20,361 nt of DNA from contig URHJ01000022.1 of NCBI GenBank assembly GCA_900547465.1, forward strand, positions 1-20,361. Direction: 5' to 3'. Below, one piece after another: positions 1 through 7,369 of the stretch (position 1 is the stretch's first letter; every line of letters starts with the position of its first letter). The notes below the pieces were generated by a model. It did no database searches, had not been told where the DNA came from, and saw only the letters and a list, made by a program, of their open reading frames with translations. The position numbers and the translations under genes are program-made. Origin of the DNA: an uncultured Mycoplasmatota bacterium. GTDB lineage: Bacteria > Bacillota_I > Bacilli_A > RF39 > UBA660.

Positions 1-64
1 CTAGGGCTATTACCAATAACTGTTTTTTATTTCTTTCTGCGAAATTTTCTTTATTATTTTTCAT
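1..64 (-). CDS. Partial CDS, N-terminus only, unknown protein with probable membrane anchor
   Basis: The first 21 codons of a minus-strand gene that leaves the window at its left edge. The ATG at 62-64 follows a strong Shine-Dalgarno (AGGAGG, about 71-76) at normal spacing, and a good sigma-A-type promoter lies at 99-127. The peptide starts MKNNKENFAERNKKQ and then turns hydrophobic (LLVIAL), which suggests a short basic cytoplasmic tail followed by a membrane segment or signal anchor. The same layout is seen in the membrane-anchored protein at 18881-19423, but too little is visible to assign a family. Confidence 0.6.
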   Translation of the reverse strand, partial: MKNNKENFAERNKKQLLVIAL

Positions 65-98
65 CTTCTAGGTCCTCCTACTCTATATTTTCATACTA

Positions 99-127
99 AT
101 TATACTTGTTTATTTTTTAAATTGCAA
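99..127 (-). promoter_or_regulatory. Promoter of the partial gene at the left edge
   Basis: Read on the minus strand, TTGCAA (122-127) and a perfect TATAAT (99-104) are separated by 17 bp. They sit between the terminator of the lipoprotein gene and the Shine-Dalgarno of the next gene, which is where a promoter is expected. The predicted start would be near position 92. Confidence 0.6.
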
Positions 128-137
128 TTATTATTTT

Positions 138-165
138 AGAAAAAAAAGGACTATTAATATAGTCC
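138..165 (-). terminator. Rho-independent terminator of the lipoprotein gene
   Basis: A perfect 7-bp stem, GGACTAT/ATAGTCC (148-154 and 159-165), with a 4-nt loop is followed on the minus strand by a run of T residues. The stop codon (154-156) lies inside the hairpin. Confidence 0.85.
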
Positions 166-702
166 GTGTAATTTCTGTCTATCTGCATCAGTGATATCAT
201 CAATAGTCCATTCACCGTCAGTTTTAGTTAAATTAAAAGTAATTTGATATGTTGTTTTATCTGTAACATCTTTCATTTCTTTTATCTTATAGTCAATATA
301 TGCTTTACTAGTAGCTGCATCATCGCTTTCATCTTTTACAAATTCATCTTTATGTTTATCGAAATATTCTTTTGATTTAGTAATAGATGTAGCATAGTCA
401 TATACTTCTATTTCAACTTCTACTGTTGCAGTATCATTTTCTTGTTTTTCGTCTGTAATTTTATAAGATAGATTTTGATATTGTTTAGTCATAAGAGCTT
501 TGTAATCTTTCTTTTGTTCAGCATCCATAGTTGTATCACTATCTAGTGTTAATTCTAACTGAGTTAAGACATCTTTATCTTGGTTTTGATACTTTGCTAG
601 AAAATCCTCTACCTTTTTACTTGGTGTATTTGTAGTGTCGCTGCAACCTGCAAAGATAAATAAGCCTATAACTAACATAATTATAATTTTTTTAAATTTC
701 AT
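154..702 (-). CDS. Secreted lipoprotein of unknown function
   Basis: A 182-residue lipoprotein. It has a short basic N-terminus (MKFKK), a hydrophobic core and the lipobox IFAGC, so Cys20 should be lipidated and the protein held on the outer face of the membrane. The rest is charged, soluble and rich in Asp, Lys and Thr. An ending of the type 'TKTDGEWTIDD' recalls the small NTF2-like or DUF4878-like domains found in many Gram-positive lipoproteins, but this is only a resemblance. The start at 702 is chosen because an upstream in-frame ATG at 717 overlaps the Shine-Dalgarno GGAGG (710-714). The gene lies 52 bp downstream of glmS with no strong terminator between, so read-through from glmS is possible. 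Confidence 0.8.
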   Translation of the reverse strand: MKFKKIIIMLVIGLFIFAGCSDTTNTPSKKVEDFLAKYQNQDKDVLTQLELTLDSDTTMDAEQKKDYKALMTKQYQNLSYKITDEKQENDTATVEVEIEVYDYATSITKSKEYFDKHKDEFVKDESDDAATSKAYIDYKIKEMKDVTDKTTYQITFNLTKTDGEWTIDDITDADRQKLHGLY

Positions 703-754
703 AATTTTTCCTCCCATTAATATATTGAGAGTTTTTTTATTATTTATACATTTT

Positions 755-2530
755 TTATTCTACAGTTACTGATTTAGCTAAATTTTTAGGTTGATCTATA
801 CTACAATTTTTAAGTAATGCTGTGTAATAAGCAATTAGTTGCATGGTTGGTATAACTAGTAATCCTTGCGTAAAATAGCTTACTTTCGGAACTAATATTT
901 TATTTTTATAATCTATTTTTTTATCATTTGTAATTACTATTACATTGGCACCTCTTGCTTCAGTTTCTATTATGTTAGATAGTGTTTTTGGAATTATTTC
1001 TTCGTCAGTTAAGATACCAAAGACTACTGAATTATTATCTATTAAGGAAATTGTTCCATGTTTTAATTCTCCTGCTTGATAAGCTGAGGCATTGATATAA
1101 GAAACTTCTTTTAATTTCAAACTTCCTTCTAGTGAGTATGCATAATCAATTTTTCTTCCTATAAAGAAAGCATCTTTACTATTATATATTTCTTTAGCTA
1201 TTTTTTTATAGTTTTCTTCTTTATCAATAGTTTCTTTAATTAGTTTTGGAATAGTTTTATATTCATCTAAGTATTTTTCTATATCTTTAATTATTCCTTT
1301 ATCATAGCATAGTTTAAGAGCAATTAAAGATAACAAAGCTGTTTGTAAGATGTATGCTTTTGTCGTAGCGACTGCGACTTCTACACCTGCTTTTATAAAT
1401 AATACTTTGTCTGATTCTTTGGCAATAGTTGAGTTTTCTACATTAACGATTGCTAAAGTATCTGCATTATTTTTCTTGGCAAATCTCATAGCTGCTATTG
1501 TATCTGCTGTTTCTCCTGATTGAGATATCAAAACGACTAATGTTTTTTTGTCATAATTTATTCTACGATACCTATATTCACTTGCTACTTCAATTAAAAC
1601 ATTACACCCTGCTATCTCTTCTAATAGATACTTAAATACCATACCAGCATATAGTGCTGATCCACAACCAACGATATGAATAGCATCATATGATGATATA
1701 TCTGGTAATAAGTTAATATCTTCTAAAAATGGTTGTAACATATTTTCTAATAAGACTGGTTCTTCATTTATTTCTTTTAACATATAATGGGCAAATCCAT
1801 TTTTATCATGACTATCATTTAATACATTAATAGTTTTTACTTCTTTTTCTTGTTTTATGAAATCTTTATATACTTCTACCTTATCTTCTTTTAGTATTCC
1901 TACCTCTCCTTCAGAAAGAAATATAAAGTTATTAGTGTAAGAGTTAATTGCTACTATGTCACTAGCAAAGAAAACTTCACCCTTACCTATTCCAATAATT
2001 AATGGTGAGTCTTTTTTTACTATATACATCTCATCTTCTATACCTTCTATAACTATCCCTAAAGCATAGGAACCAATTAATTTTTGTTTTGCTTTTTCTA
2101 TTGTTTTTAAAATATCGTCTTCTAAATAATAGTCTAGTAGGGCCGCAATCACTTCTGTGTCAGTATCAGAATAAAATTTATATCCTTTTGTTTTTAGTTG
2201 TTCTTTTAATTCTTTAGCATTTTCTATTATACCATTATGAACAACAATTACTTTTCCTTGTTTATGTGGATGGGCATTTTCTAAAGTTACTCCACCATGA
2301 GTAGCCCATCTTGTATGTGCTATTCCTCTTGTATATGAAGATGTTTCATCATAATTTATTTTTTCTTTAAGATTACTGATTTTTCCGATACTTTTTATTA
2401 TATCTATTTTGTCTTTACTATATAAACAAACACCTGAAGAGTCATATCCCCTATATTCCATTTTTTCTAAACCATTAATTAATACATTAATAGCTTTATT
2501 TTTACCTATATATCCTATAATTCCACACAT
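755..2530 (-). CDS. glmS: Glutamine-fructose-6-phosphate aminotransferase (isomerizing)
   Basis: GlmS makes glucosamine-6-phosphate from fructose-6-phosphate and glutamine, the entry step to UDP-GlcNAc for peptidoglycan. The mature start MCGIIGYIG gives Cys2, the N-terminal nucleophile of the glutaminase domain (roughly residues 1-220). Two SIS domains follow, with typical motifs (HIVGCGSALYAG, LISQSGETADT), and the protein ends in the family's conserved tail NLAKSVTVE. The length of 591 residues is close to the usual 600-610. The start at 2530 is fixed by the required Cys2 and by GGAGG at 2538-2542; an upstream in-frame start would bury Cys2. Only 45 bp separate it from the previous stop codon, so there is no room for a glmS ribozyme. 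Confidence 0.97.
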   Translation of the reverse strand: MCGIIGYIGKNKAINVLINGLEKMEYRGYDSSGVCLYSKDKIDIIKSIGKISNLKEKINYDETSSYTRGIAHTRWATHGGVTLENAHPHKQGKVIVVHNGIIENAKELKEQLKTKGYKFYSDTDTEVIAALLDYYLEDDILKTIEKAKQKLIGSYALGIVIEGIEDEMYIVKKDSPLIIGIGKGEVFFASDIVAINSYTNNFIFLSEGEVGILKEDKVEVYKDFIKQEKEVKTINVLNDSHDKNGFAHYMLKEINEEPVLLENMLQPFLEDINLLPDISSYDAIHIVGCGSALYAGMVFKYLLEEIAGCNVLIEVASEYRYRRINYDKKTLVVLISQSGETADTIAAMRFAKKNNADTLAIVNVENSTIAKESDKVLFIKAGVEVAVATTKAYILQTALLSLIALKLCYDKGIIKDIEKYLDEYKTIPKLIKETIDKEENYKKIAKEIYNSKDAFFIGRKIDYAYSLEGSLKLKEVSYINASAYQAGELKHGTISLIDNNSVVFGILTDEEIIPKTLSNIIETEARGANVIVITNDKKIDYKNKILVPKVSYFTQGLLVIPTMQLIAYYTALLKNCSIDQPKNLAKSVTVE

Positions 2531-2560
2531 ATATATACCTCCATTATAATTATAATACAA

Positions 2561-2597
2561 CAAAAAAAGAAAAGATTACACATTTTTATCTTTTCTT
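2561..2597 (-). terminator. AT-rich rho-independent terminator after the four-helix membrane protein
   Basis: A perfect 10-bp inverted repeat, AAGATAAAAA-type but with arms AAGAAAAGAT (2567-2576) and ATCTTTTCTT (2588-2597), has an 11-nt loop and is followed by TTTTTTG on the minus strand. The arms have only two G-C pairs, so termination may be partial, leaving some transcription into glmS. It contains the stop codon at 2576-2578. Confidence 0.6.
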
Positions 2598-2977
2598 AAC
2601 AAATATAAGTGACAAATTGTCATAAAAAAGGCTATGGAAATAGTTAGATAGTTATTTTTACAAAAACTAATATCTACATCATAGTATAGAGATGTTGAAG
2701 TTGGATTAATGCTATAGATTTTATAATAAACTAAGCTTAAATACATTGCTAAAATAATTATAAATATATTATAAGAATATAACTCTTTAGGAGATACTTT
2801 AGATATAAGAGTAAAGAGTTCAGCAATAAATAATAATAGTGTTGATATTATGAATATGTTTCCTTGCCAACCTGATTGAACTATTATTGGTAACATTTGA
2901 ACACTTAAATAAGTGATGAAACAAAGTGAAAGTATACTAATTGAGTAAATAATATTCTTTATCATATTATTATCCAT
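2576..2977 (-). CDS. Small four-helix membrane protein of unknown function
   Basis: A 133-residue, very hydrophobic protein with four likely membrane segments (about residues 9-32, 39-58, 69-88 and 109-127) and a short basic C-terminus (RKDKNV). No family is recognised. Its start overlaps the end of the AAA+ ATPase gene by 8 nt (2970-2977), so the two are probably translationally coupled and may act together. An alternative start is the ATG at 2965, four codons downstream; the Shine-Dalgarno is weak for both. There is one cysteine in each of helices 1 and 4 and one in the loop between helices 3 and 4. The link to the ATPase rests on gene arrangement only. Confidence 0.75.
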   Translation of the reverse strand: MDNNMIKNIIYSISILSLCFITYLSVQMLPIIVQSGWQGNIFIISTLLLFIAELFTLISKVSPKELYSYNIFIIILAMYLSLVYYKIYSINPTSTSLYYDVDISFCKNNYLTISIAFFMTICHLYLLRKDKNV

Positions 2978-3920
2978 CTAATCTTTCATATGGAGATTGT
3001 TCACTTTTATGTACTTCTTCTATTTCATCTACAAAGATTTCATCAAAGTGTGGTAGTTCTTTTTTTATTACATCTTGATATATGTTTTTACTTGATTCAA
3101 TTGCCTTTCTAAAGTCTAAGATATTAACATGATCACGGTTATCAAATAAGGCATTAGAGAATGCTTCTTGTACTAGAGTTAGAGAAACATCTGGATATCT
3201 TGAACCAATTTCATATATTCTTTTATATTCACTTGTAATATCTGTAATAAATTCCATTATTCTTTGTTGAATAAATGGTGAGTATGACATTTTGACTCCT
3301 GTTCTTTTTTCCATTTTTGGTAATGTTCCTACTAAAATAGCTATATTTTCTTCTCTAGTTGGTTCAAATATTTCTACTTTTTGGAAACGTCTAACAAAGG
3401 CTTTATCTCTTAAAACATATCTTTCATATTCTTCTGTAGTTGTGGCACCTATAACTTTTATATCACCACGATCTAGAGCTGGTTTGAACATGTTAGCAAA
3501 ATCCATTGCTTCACCTTTAGTACCCATTAATGTATGAATTTCATCTATAAATAATATTAAATTGTTATAGTTTTTTAACTCTTCAATTAAGTTATTGACT
3601 TTAGCTTCACCAGTAACGGGATCAACACCTAATAGTGATGAGGTGTTAATTTTTATAACATTATAATTTTTTAATGAATTAGGAACAACATCTTTTTGAA
3701 TACGATAAGCCAATCCTTCAACGGTGGCAGTTTTACCTACACCAGGTTTACCAACTAAGACAACTGATTTATCTGGTGTTAATAGAACTAGGATCATTTC
3801 CTTTATTTGTTCATCACGACCAATTGCGGGATTTGTTATGTATTCTTTATCACTTAAATTTTCTCCATAGTTTTTTAATATACTAATTCTTTTCTTTTTT
3901 ATATCAAATTCTTCGTTCAT
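2970..3920 (-). CDS. Stand-alone Clp/ClpB D1-type AAA+ ATPase
   Basis: A 316-residue protein made of one AAA+ module of the class found as the first ATPase domain (D1) of ClpA, ClpB and ClpC. Numbering from a GTG nine bases upstream, it has Walker A GKPGVGKT (60-67), Walker B LILFIDE (124-130), sensor-1 IGATT (160-164) and the arginine pair before F182 (RRF) that supplies the arginine finger. It lacks the Clp N-domain, the coiled-coil middle domain, the second ATPase domain and any ClpP-docking loop, so it is not ClpB or ClpC. ATG 3920 is preferred to GTG 3929 because it is better spaced from GAGG at 3932-3935. It overlaps a four-helix membrane protein gene by 8 nt and lies 39 bp after the aldolase. 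A remodelling role at the membrane is inference; the substrate is unknown. Confidence 0.85.
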   Translation of the reverse strand: MNEEFDIKKKRISILKNYGENLSDKEYITNPAIGRDEQIKEMILVLLTPDKSVVLVGKPGVGKTATVEGLAYRIQKDVVPNSLKNYNVIKINTSSLLGVDPVTGEAKVNNLIEELKNYNNLILFIDEIHTLMGTKGEAMDFANMFKPALDRGDIKVIGATTTEEYERYVLRDKAFVRRFQKVEIFEPTREENIAILVGTLPKMEKRTGVKMSYSPFIQQRIMEFITDITSEYKRIYEIGSRYPDVSLTLVQEAFSNALFDNRDHVNILDFRKAIESSKNIYQDVIKKELPHFDEIFVDEIEEVHKSEQSPYERLDG

Positions 3921-3959
3921 ATCATTCACTTCCTCTAAGAGTATATCATGTTTTTATAT

Positions 3960-4841
3960 TTATTGAATAGATGCTTTATATATTTTATCGATAGATTCTG
4001 CAAGTTTACTATCAAATTCTTGATCAGTATCTGATACTTTCAAGTTTTCTAATAAAGCTCTAGAAAAACTTGCTATCATATTGTGGTTTCTTGAAAGTTT
4101 TAGACAAGCATCTTCTCTTTTATATCCACCTGATAAGGCTACTACTCTGATTACTTTTTTATTTTCTATAATATCAGAATAATAGTTATCAATAGTTGGT
4201 ATAGTAAATTTAAAAATAACTTCAAAATCTATTTCATCTAGATATCTTAATACTTCTTTTTTTAATAATTCTTCACATTTTTCTTTATCTTTACTATCTA
4301 TTGAAACTTCTGGTTCTATTATTGGAATAAGTCCATTATTATATATAATTTTTGCTAGATCAAATTGTTGTTTAACGATTTTCTTTATTCCGGTTTCATT
4401 GTATGAATGAATAACAGATCTCATTTTTGTACCAAATATACCTAGATCATGGGCTTTTTTTAATAATTCTGTTAAGTTAGGTATATCTTTCATTAATTGT
4501 ACTCCGTTTTGTTCTTCTTCTAGACCTTTATCTATTTTTAGAAAAGAAAGTATTTGTTTATCTTCCCATAAATAATCAGAAGTAAGTTTATTTAATATTT
4601 TTCTATTCATTGTTTCTTCAAATAAAATTACACCAAGTATCTTTTCATTTGTAAAACTTTTACTTGTCATTACTCTGGTACGCATTTCATGAATTAAATC
4701 AAACATCTCTTCATCAGTATTATAATCACTTTCTAATATTCCATAATTTTTTAATGTTTTAGCGCTACTACCTCCACTTTGATCAAGGGCTGCGATAAAT
4801 CCTTCTTTATTTTTCATTATATTTAATTTTTCTTGATTCAT
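3960..4841 (-). CDS. fda: Fructose-bisphosphate aldolase, class I (staphylococcal type)
   Basis: This enzyme reversibly splits fructose-1,6-bisphosphate into glyceraldehyde-3-phosphate and dihydroxyacetone phosphate in glycolysis, using a Schiff base and no metal. Family signatures are GFIAALDQSGGS (14-25), DEEMFDLIHEMRTR (43-56), GTKMRS (137-142), PIIEPEV (173-179) and RVVALSGGYKR (232-242). The likely Schiff-base lysine is Lys211 in IFKFTIPT, matching the active-site Lys of the Staphylococcus enzyme. The length of 293 fits the family (about 296). ATG 4841 is chosen because GGAGG (4850-4854) precedes it, which rules out the in-frame start upstream. It is separated from the ABC-F gene by a terminator and probably has its own promoter. 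Confidence 0.95.
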   Translation of the reverse strand: MNQEKLNIMKNKEGFIAALDQSGGSSAKTLKNYGILESDYNTDEEMFDLIHEMRTRVMTSKSFTNEKILGVILFEETMNRKILNKLTSDYLWEDKQILSFLKIDKGLEEEQNGVQLMKDIPNLTELLKKAHDLGIFGTKMRSVIHSYNETGIKKIVKQQFDLAKIIYNNGLIPIIEPEVSIDSKDKEKCEELLKKEVLRYLDEIDFEVIFKFTIPTIDNYYSDIIENKKVIRVVALSGGYKREDACLKLSRNHNMIASFSRALLENLKVSDTDQEFDSKLAESIDKIYKASIQ

Positions 4842-4861
4842 AACTATTTCCTCCATTATAT

Positions 4862-4890
4862 ATTTTACCAAAATAAAGAAAAAAAGTCAC
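4862..4890 (-). promoter_or_regulatory. Probable promoter of the aldolase gene, overlapping the upstream terminator
   Basis: On the minus strand GTGACT (4885-4890) and an extended -10, TGG-TAAAAT (4862-4870), are 17 bp apart. The -35 lies in the 3' arm of the ABC-F terminator and the spacer is its U-tract. The leader would be very short, about 14 nt. This is a pattern match to consensus only. Confidence 0.4.
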
Positions 4891-4899
4891 ACGACTTTT
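4870..4899 (-). terminator. Rho-independent terminator of the ABC-F gene
   Basis: The stem AAAAGTC/GACTTTT (4893-4899 with 4882-4888) has a GTGT loop and is followed on the minus strand by TTTCTTTATTTT. It lies 17 bp after the ABC-F stop codon. Confidence 0.85.
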
Positions 4900-4915
4900 A
4901 CTTTTTATAATATTA

Positions 4916-6532
4916 TTATCTGCTTGCTTCTTCTCTTATTTTTTTTACATCTTCATTACTGATATATTCATCATATGTCATATATCTATCAATAATTTTA
5001 CCATTAGGTAGTATTTCTATAATACGATTACAAACTGTGGCATTAAGTTCATAGTCTCTTGTAGTCATTAATATTCCACCTTTAAAGTTTTCTAATCCTT
5101 TATTTAGAGATGTAATACTTTCAAGATCTAAGTGGTTAGTTGGTTCGTCTAAAACTAAGAAGTTTGGTTCTTCTAACATCATTTTAGATAACATACAACG
5201 AGCTTTTTCTCCACCTGATAATACGTTAACTTTTTTAAAAACATCTTCACCAGAAAATAACATTCTACCTAAGAATCCTCTTAATACTGTTTCATCTTTT
5301 ATGTCATAAAATTGTCCAATCCATTCCATGATTGATTTATCAGTTTGGAAATATTCTGTATTATCTTGTGGTAGGTATCCATAATTAATTGTTTTTCCCC
5401 ACTCTATCATACCTTTATAATCTTTATCTTGATATGTTAAGCAATTAAACAAAGCTGTTTTTACAAAATCATCGTTAGCTATAAAAGCAATCTTATCTCC
5501 TTTTAATACACTGAATGAGACTTTATCTAATATTTTTTTACCATCTATTTCTTTAGTTAGGCTTGTTACTTTTAAAATTTCTTTACCTACTTCTTTTTCT
5601 ATCTTAAAGTCAATATATGGATATTTACGTGATGATGGTACAATCTCATCTAGTTGAATTTTATCTAGCATTTTTTTACGTGATGTGGCTTGTTTTGATT
5701 TAGATGCATTAGCAGAGAATCTGGCAATAAATGATTGTAGTTCTTTTATTTTTTCTTCTTTCTTTTTATTTGAATCTCTCATTTGTTTTTGTAATAATTC
5801 ACTTGATTCATACCAGAAATCATAGTTACCAATATATAATTTTATTTTTCCATAATCTATATCAGCGATATGTGTACAAACATTATTTAAGAAATGTCTA
5901 TCATGTGATACTACTATAACAGTATTGTTGAAATTGATTAAGAATTCTTCTAACCATTTTATTGCTTCAATATCTAAGCTGTTTGTAGGTTCGTCTAAAA
6001 GTAGGATATCTGGATTACCAAATAATGCTCCTGCGAGTAATACCTTTACTCTATCTTTAACTGGAATTTCTTTCATAAGTGAGTAATGATAGTCTCCATT
6101 TACTCCAAGATTATTTAGTAGTGTTGCAGCATCAGCTTCAGCATTCCAACCGTCTAAATCCATAAATTCAGCTTCTAAGTTTGCAAGACGCATTCCATCT
6201 TCGTCAGTAAATTCTGTATGGGAATAAAGTTCATTTTTTTCTTCAATAATTTTATAAAGTCTTTCATTTCCCATAATAACAACATCAATAACACGCATAT
6301 CATCATATTGGTAGTGATCTTGTTTTAAAATTGAAAGTCTTTCCCCTTTAGTCATTATTACTTCACCTGTTGTTGTTTCAATCTCTCCAGATAAAATTTT
6401 TAAAAATGTTGACTTTCCTGCTCCATTGGCACCAATCAAACCATAACAATTACCACTAGTAAATTTGATATTAACATCTTCAAATAAAGTTCTTTTTCCA
6501 AATTTTAAACTAACATTATTTACTTGGATCAT
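4916..6532 (-). CDS. ykpA: ABC-F family ATPase, YkpA/YbiT type, with one degenerate ATP site
   Basis: A soluble protein of 538 residues with two ATPase domains and no membrane segments. ABC-F proteins bind the ribosomal E-site region and act in translation or antibiotic resistance. The N-terminus (MIQVNNVSLKFGKRTLFEDV) and the linker segment SANASKSKQATSRKK (273-287) fit the YkpA/YbiT branch. Domain 1 has Walker A GANGAGKS (34-41), Walker B LLLDEP (177-182) and H-loop His210, but IPVKD (156-160) where LSGGE is expected. Domain 2 keeps LSGGE (438-442) and LVLDEP (459-464), but its Walker A is ANDDFVKT (352-359) and its H-loop reads TTRD (Arg492). The composite site of domain 1 plus signature 2 is intact; the other appears dead. 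Shine-Dalgarno GAGGTGAT precedes ATG 6532. Confidence 0.9.
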   Translation of the reverse strand: MIQVNNVSLKFGKRTLFEDVNIKFTSGNCYGLIGANGAGKSTFLKILSGEIETTTGEVIMTKGERLSILKQDHYQYDDMRVIDVVIMGNERLYKIIEEKNELYSHTEFTDEDGMRLANLEAEFMDLDGWNAEADAATLLNNLGVNGDYHYSLMKEIPVKDRVKVLLAGALFGNPDILLLDEPTNSLDIEAIKWLEEFLINFNNTVIVVSHDRHFLNNVCTHIADIDYGKIKLYIGNYDFWYESSELLQKQMRDSNKKKEEKIKELQSFIARFSANASKSKQATSRKKMLDKIQLDEIVPSSRKYPYIDFKIEKEVGKEILKVTSLTKEIDGKKILDKVSFSVLKGDKIAFIANDDFVKTALFNCLTYQDKDYKGMIEWGKTINYGYLPQDNTEYFQTDKSIMEWIGQFYDIKDETVLRGFLGRMLFSGEDVFKKVNVLSGGEKARCMLSKMMLEEPNFLVLDEPTNHLDLESITSLNKGLENFKGGILMTTRDYELNATVCNRIIEILPNGKIIDRYMTYDEYISNEDVKKIREEASR

Positions 6533-6555
6533 TTTATCACCTCAAAACTAGTAAC

Positions 6556-6584
6556 ATTTTACTATAAATCAAAAAAAAAGACAA
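6556..6584 (-). promoter_or_regulatory. Possible promoter of the ABC-F gene, overlapping the kinase-like gene terminator
   Basis: On the minus strand TTGTCT (6579-6584) and TAAAAT (6556-6561) are separated by 17 bp. The -35 lies in the 3' arm of the preceding terminator and the spacer contains its T-run. This is based on consensus similarity alone. Confidence 0.4.
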
Positions 6585-6595
6585 GTTAATATCTT
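6571..6595 (-). terminator. Terminator of the kinase-like gene
   Basis: A 6-bp stem with one U-G wobble (arms 6590-6595 and 6578-6583) and a 6-nt loop is followed by at least seven T residues on the minus strand. The stop codon 6586-6588 is in the loop. The stem is weak but the U-tract is strong. Confidence 0.6.
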
Positions 6596-7257
6596 TTAGC
6601 TAGAGATTTTGTATATGAATGTAGGCTCTTAGATTTTACCAACTCATCTTTTATTACATCACCAATGAATTCGCTTTCTTTATGTAAATCATCAGTAATA
6701 ATTTTTGCTTTTTTCTTGGATAACGATTGTTCTAATTCAAATCCAATAATATCATCTATAATAAGTCCATTTAATGATTCTTGATTATATAGAAAATTAT
6801 TGATTCTTTTATTTTCTAGTTTTTCATAACTTCCTGGATCAGTTAAATAAATTTTTCCATCATAAATCATATTATCACGATGTAGATCACTAATTATGTA
6901 ACCATTAGAAGCTAGCATATAAGCATCTTCTTTTAGTTTTAATATTTCTTCGTATAGTGTAATACCACTAATGTATTTTAATGCATGATTATAATTTTCT
7001 TTATATTCTTTTTTGTAACCAATCATCTCATTATTTTCATCGTATATAATTTCTGTTGGCAATAATATTCTTTTTGTATCTAATTCCATGAGTCCTAGTG
7101 CTGTTTCTTCATCTAATTTTCTTTCAAAGTCATTATTTTTATAAACTTTAACGACCATATTCTGATCATATCTATAAACAACCGCTTCACAATCATCACC
7201 TAGGTACTCAAAATTATCTTCCATATATTTATGAACATCACTACTTTTTATAATCAT
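6586..7257 (-). CDS. Small protein-kinase-like fold protein
   Basis: A 223-residue cytoplasmic protein with the hallmarks of the protein kinase/aminoglycoside phosphotransferase fold. VVKVYK (35-40) provides a beta-3-type Lys37. The catalytic loop SDLHRDNM has Asp124 and, five residues on, Asn129, the D-x4-N spacing of DLxxxN loops. DPG (140-142) stands in for the metal-binding DFG. The N-lobe is short and there is no glycine-rich loop of the usual type; the segment DDCEAVVYRYD (21-31) is in its place. The substrate could be a protein or a small molecule and cannot be told from the sequence. ATG 7257 follows AGAGGGG (7263-7269). The gene is divergent from a TetR regulator, has its own strong promoter, and is flanked by terminators, so it is probably monocistronic. 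Confidence 0.75.
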   Translation of the reverse strand: MIIKSSDVHKYMEDNFEYLGDDCEAVVYRYDQNMVVKVYKNNDFERKLDEETALGLMELDTKRILLPTEIIYDENNEMIGYKKEYKENYNHALKYISGITLYEEILKLKEDAYMLASNGYIISDLHRDNMIYDGKIYLTDPGSYEKLENKRINNFLYNQESLNGLIIDDIIGFELEQSLSKKKAKIITDDLHKESEFIGDVIKDELVKSKSLHSYTKSLAKRY

Positions 7258-7283
7258 ATAAATCCCCTCTTTAAAGTAGGCAT

Positions 7284-7312
7284 ATTATATCATAAATATA
7301 TTTAAATGTAAA
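7284..7312 (-). promoter_or_regulatory. Promoter of the kinase-like gene
   Basis: On the minus strand TTTACA (7307-7312), a 17-bp spacer and TGA-TATAAT (7284-7289 with the extended -10 TG) lie about 27-55 bp before the start codon. It is among the best consensus matches in the window. Confidence 0.75.
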
Positions 7313-7314
7313 GA

Positions 7315-7344
7315 TTTAACTAAGTTTTATCATTGTGATATAAT
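7315..7344 (+). promoter_or_regulatory. Promoter of the TetR-family gene
   Basis: TTTAAC (7315-7320), an 18-bp spacer and extended -10 TGA-TATAAT (7339-7344). It is back to back with the promoter of the divergent kinase-like gene, only 2 bp apart, so a protein bound here could affect both genes. Confidence 0.65.
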
Positions 7345-7369
7345 TATTATTGTTATCGAGGTGATATTT

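Noticed and set aside
703..735. A short inverted repeat (CTCTC...GGGAG on the minus strand) that could hide the Shine-Dalgarno of the lipoprotein gene.
   Set aside because: Only five or six weak pairs with an AT-rich loop; not enough to claim a regulatory hairpin.
2543..2560. Tandem TATAATTATAAT just before the glmS Shine-Dalgarno as a glmS promoter.
   Set aside because: No acceptable -35 at 16-18 bp, and the transcript would start inside the Shine-Dalgarno; the region is simply AT-rich.
3292..3537. Open frame on the plus strand opposite the AAA+ gene, and similar frames opposite the ABC-F, aspS and DUF6273-like genes.
   Set aside because: They lie antisense to well-supported genes, lack good start sites and match no protein pattern.
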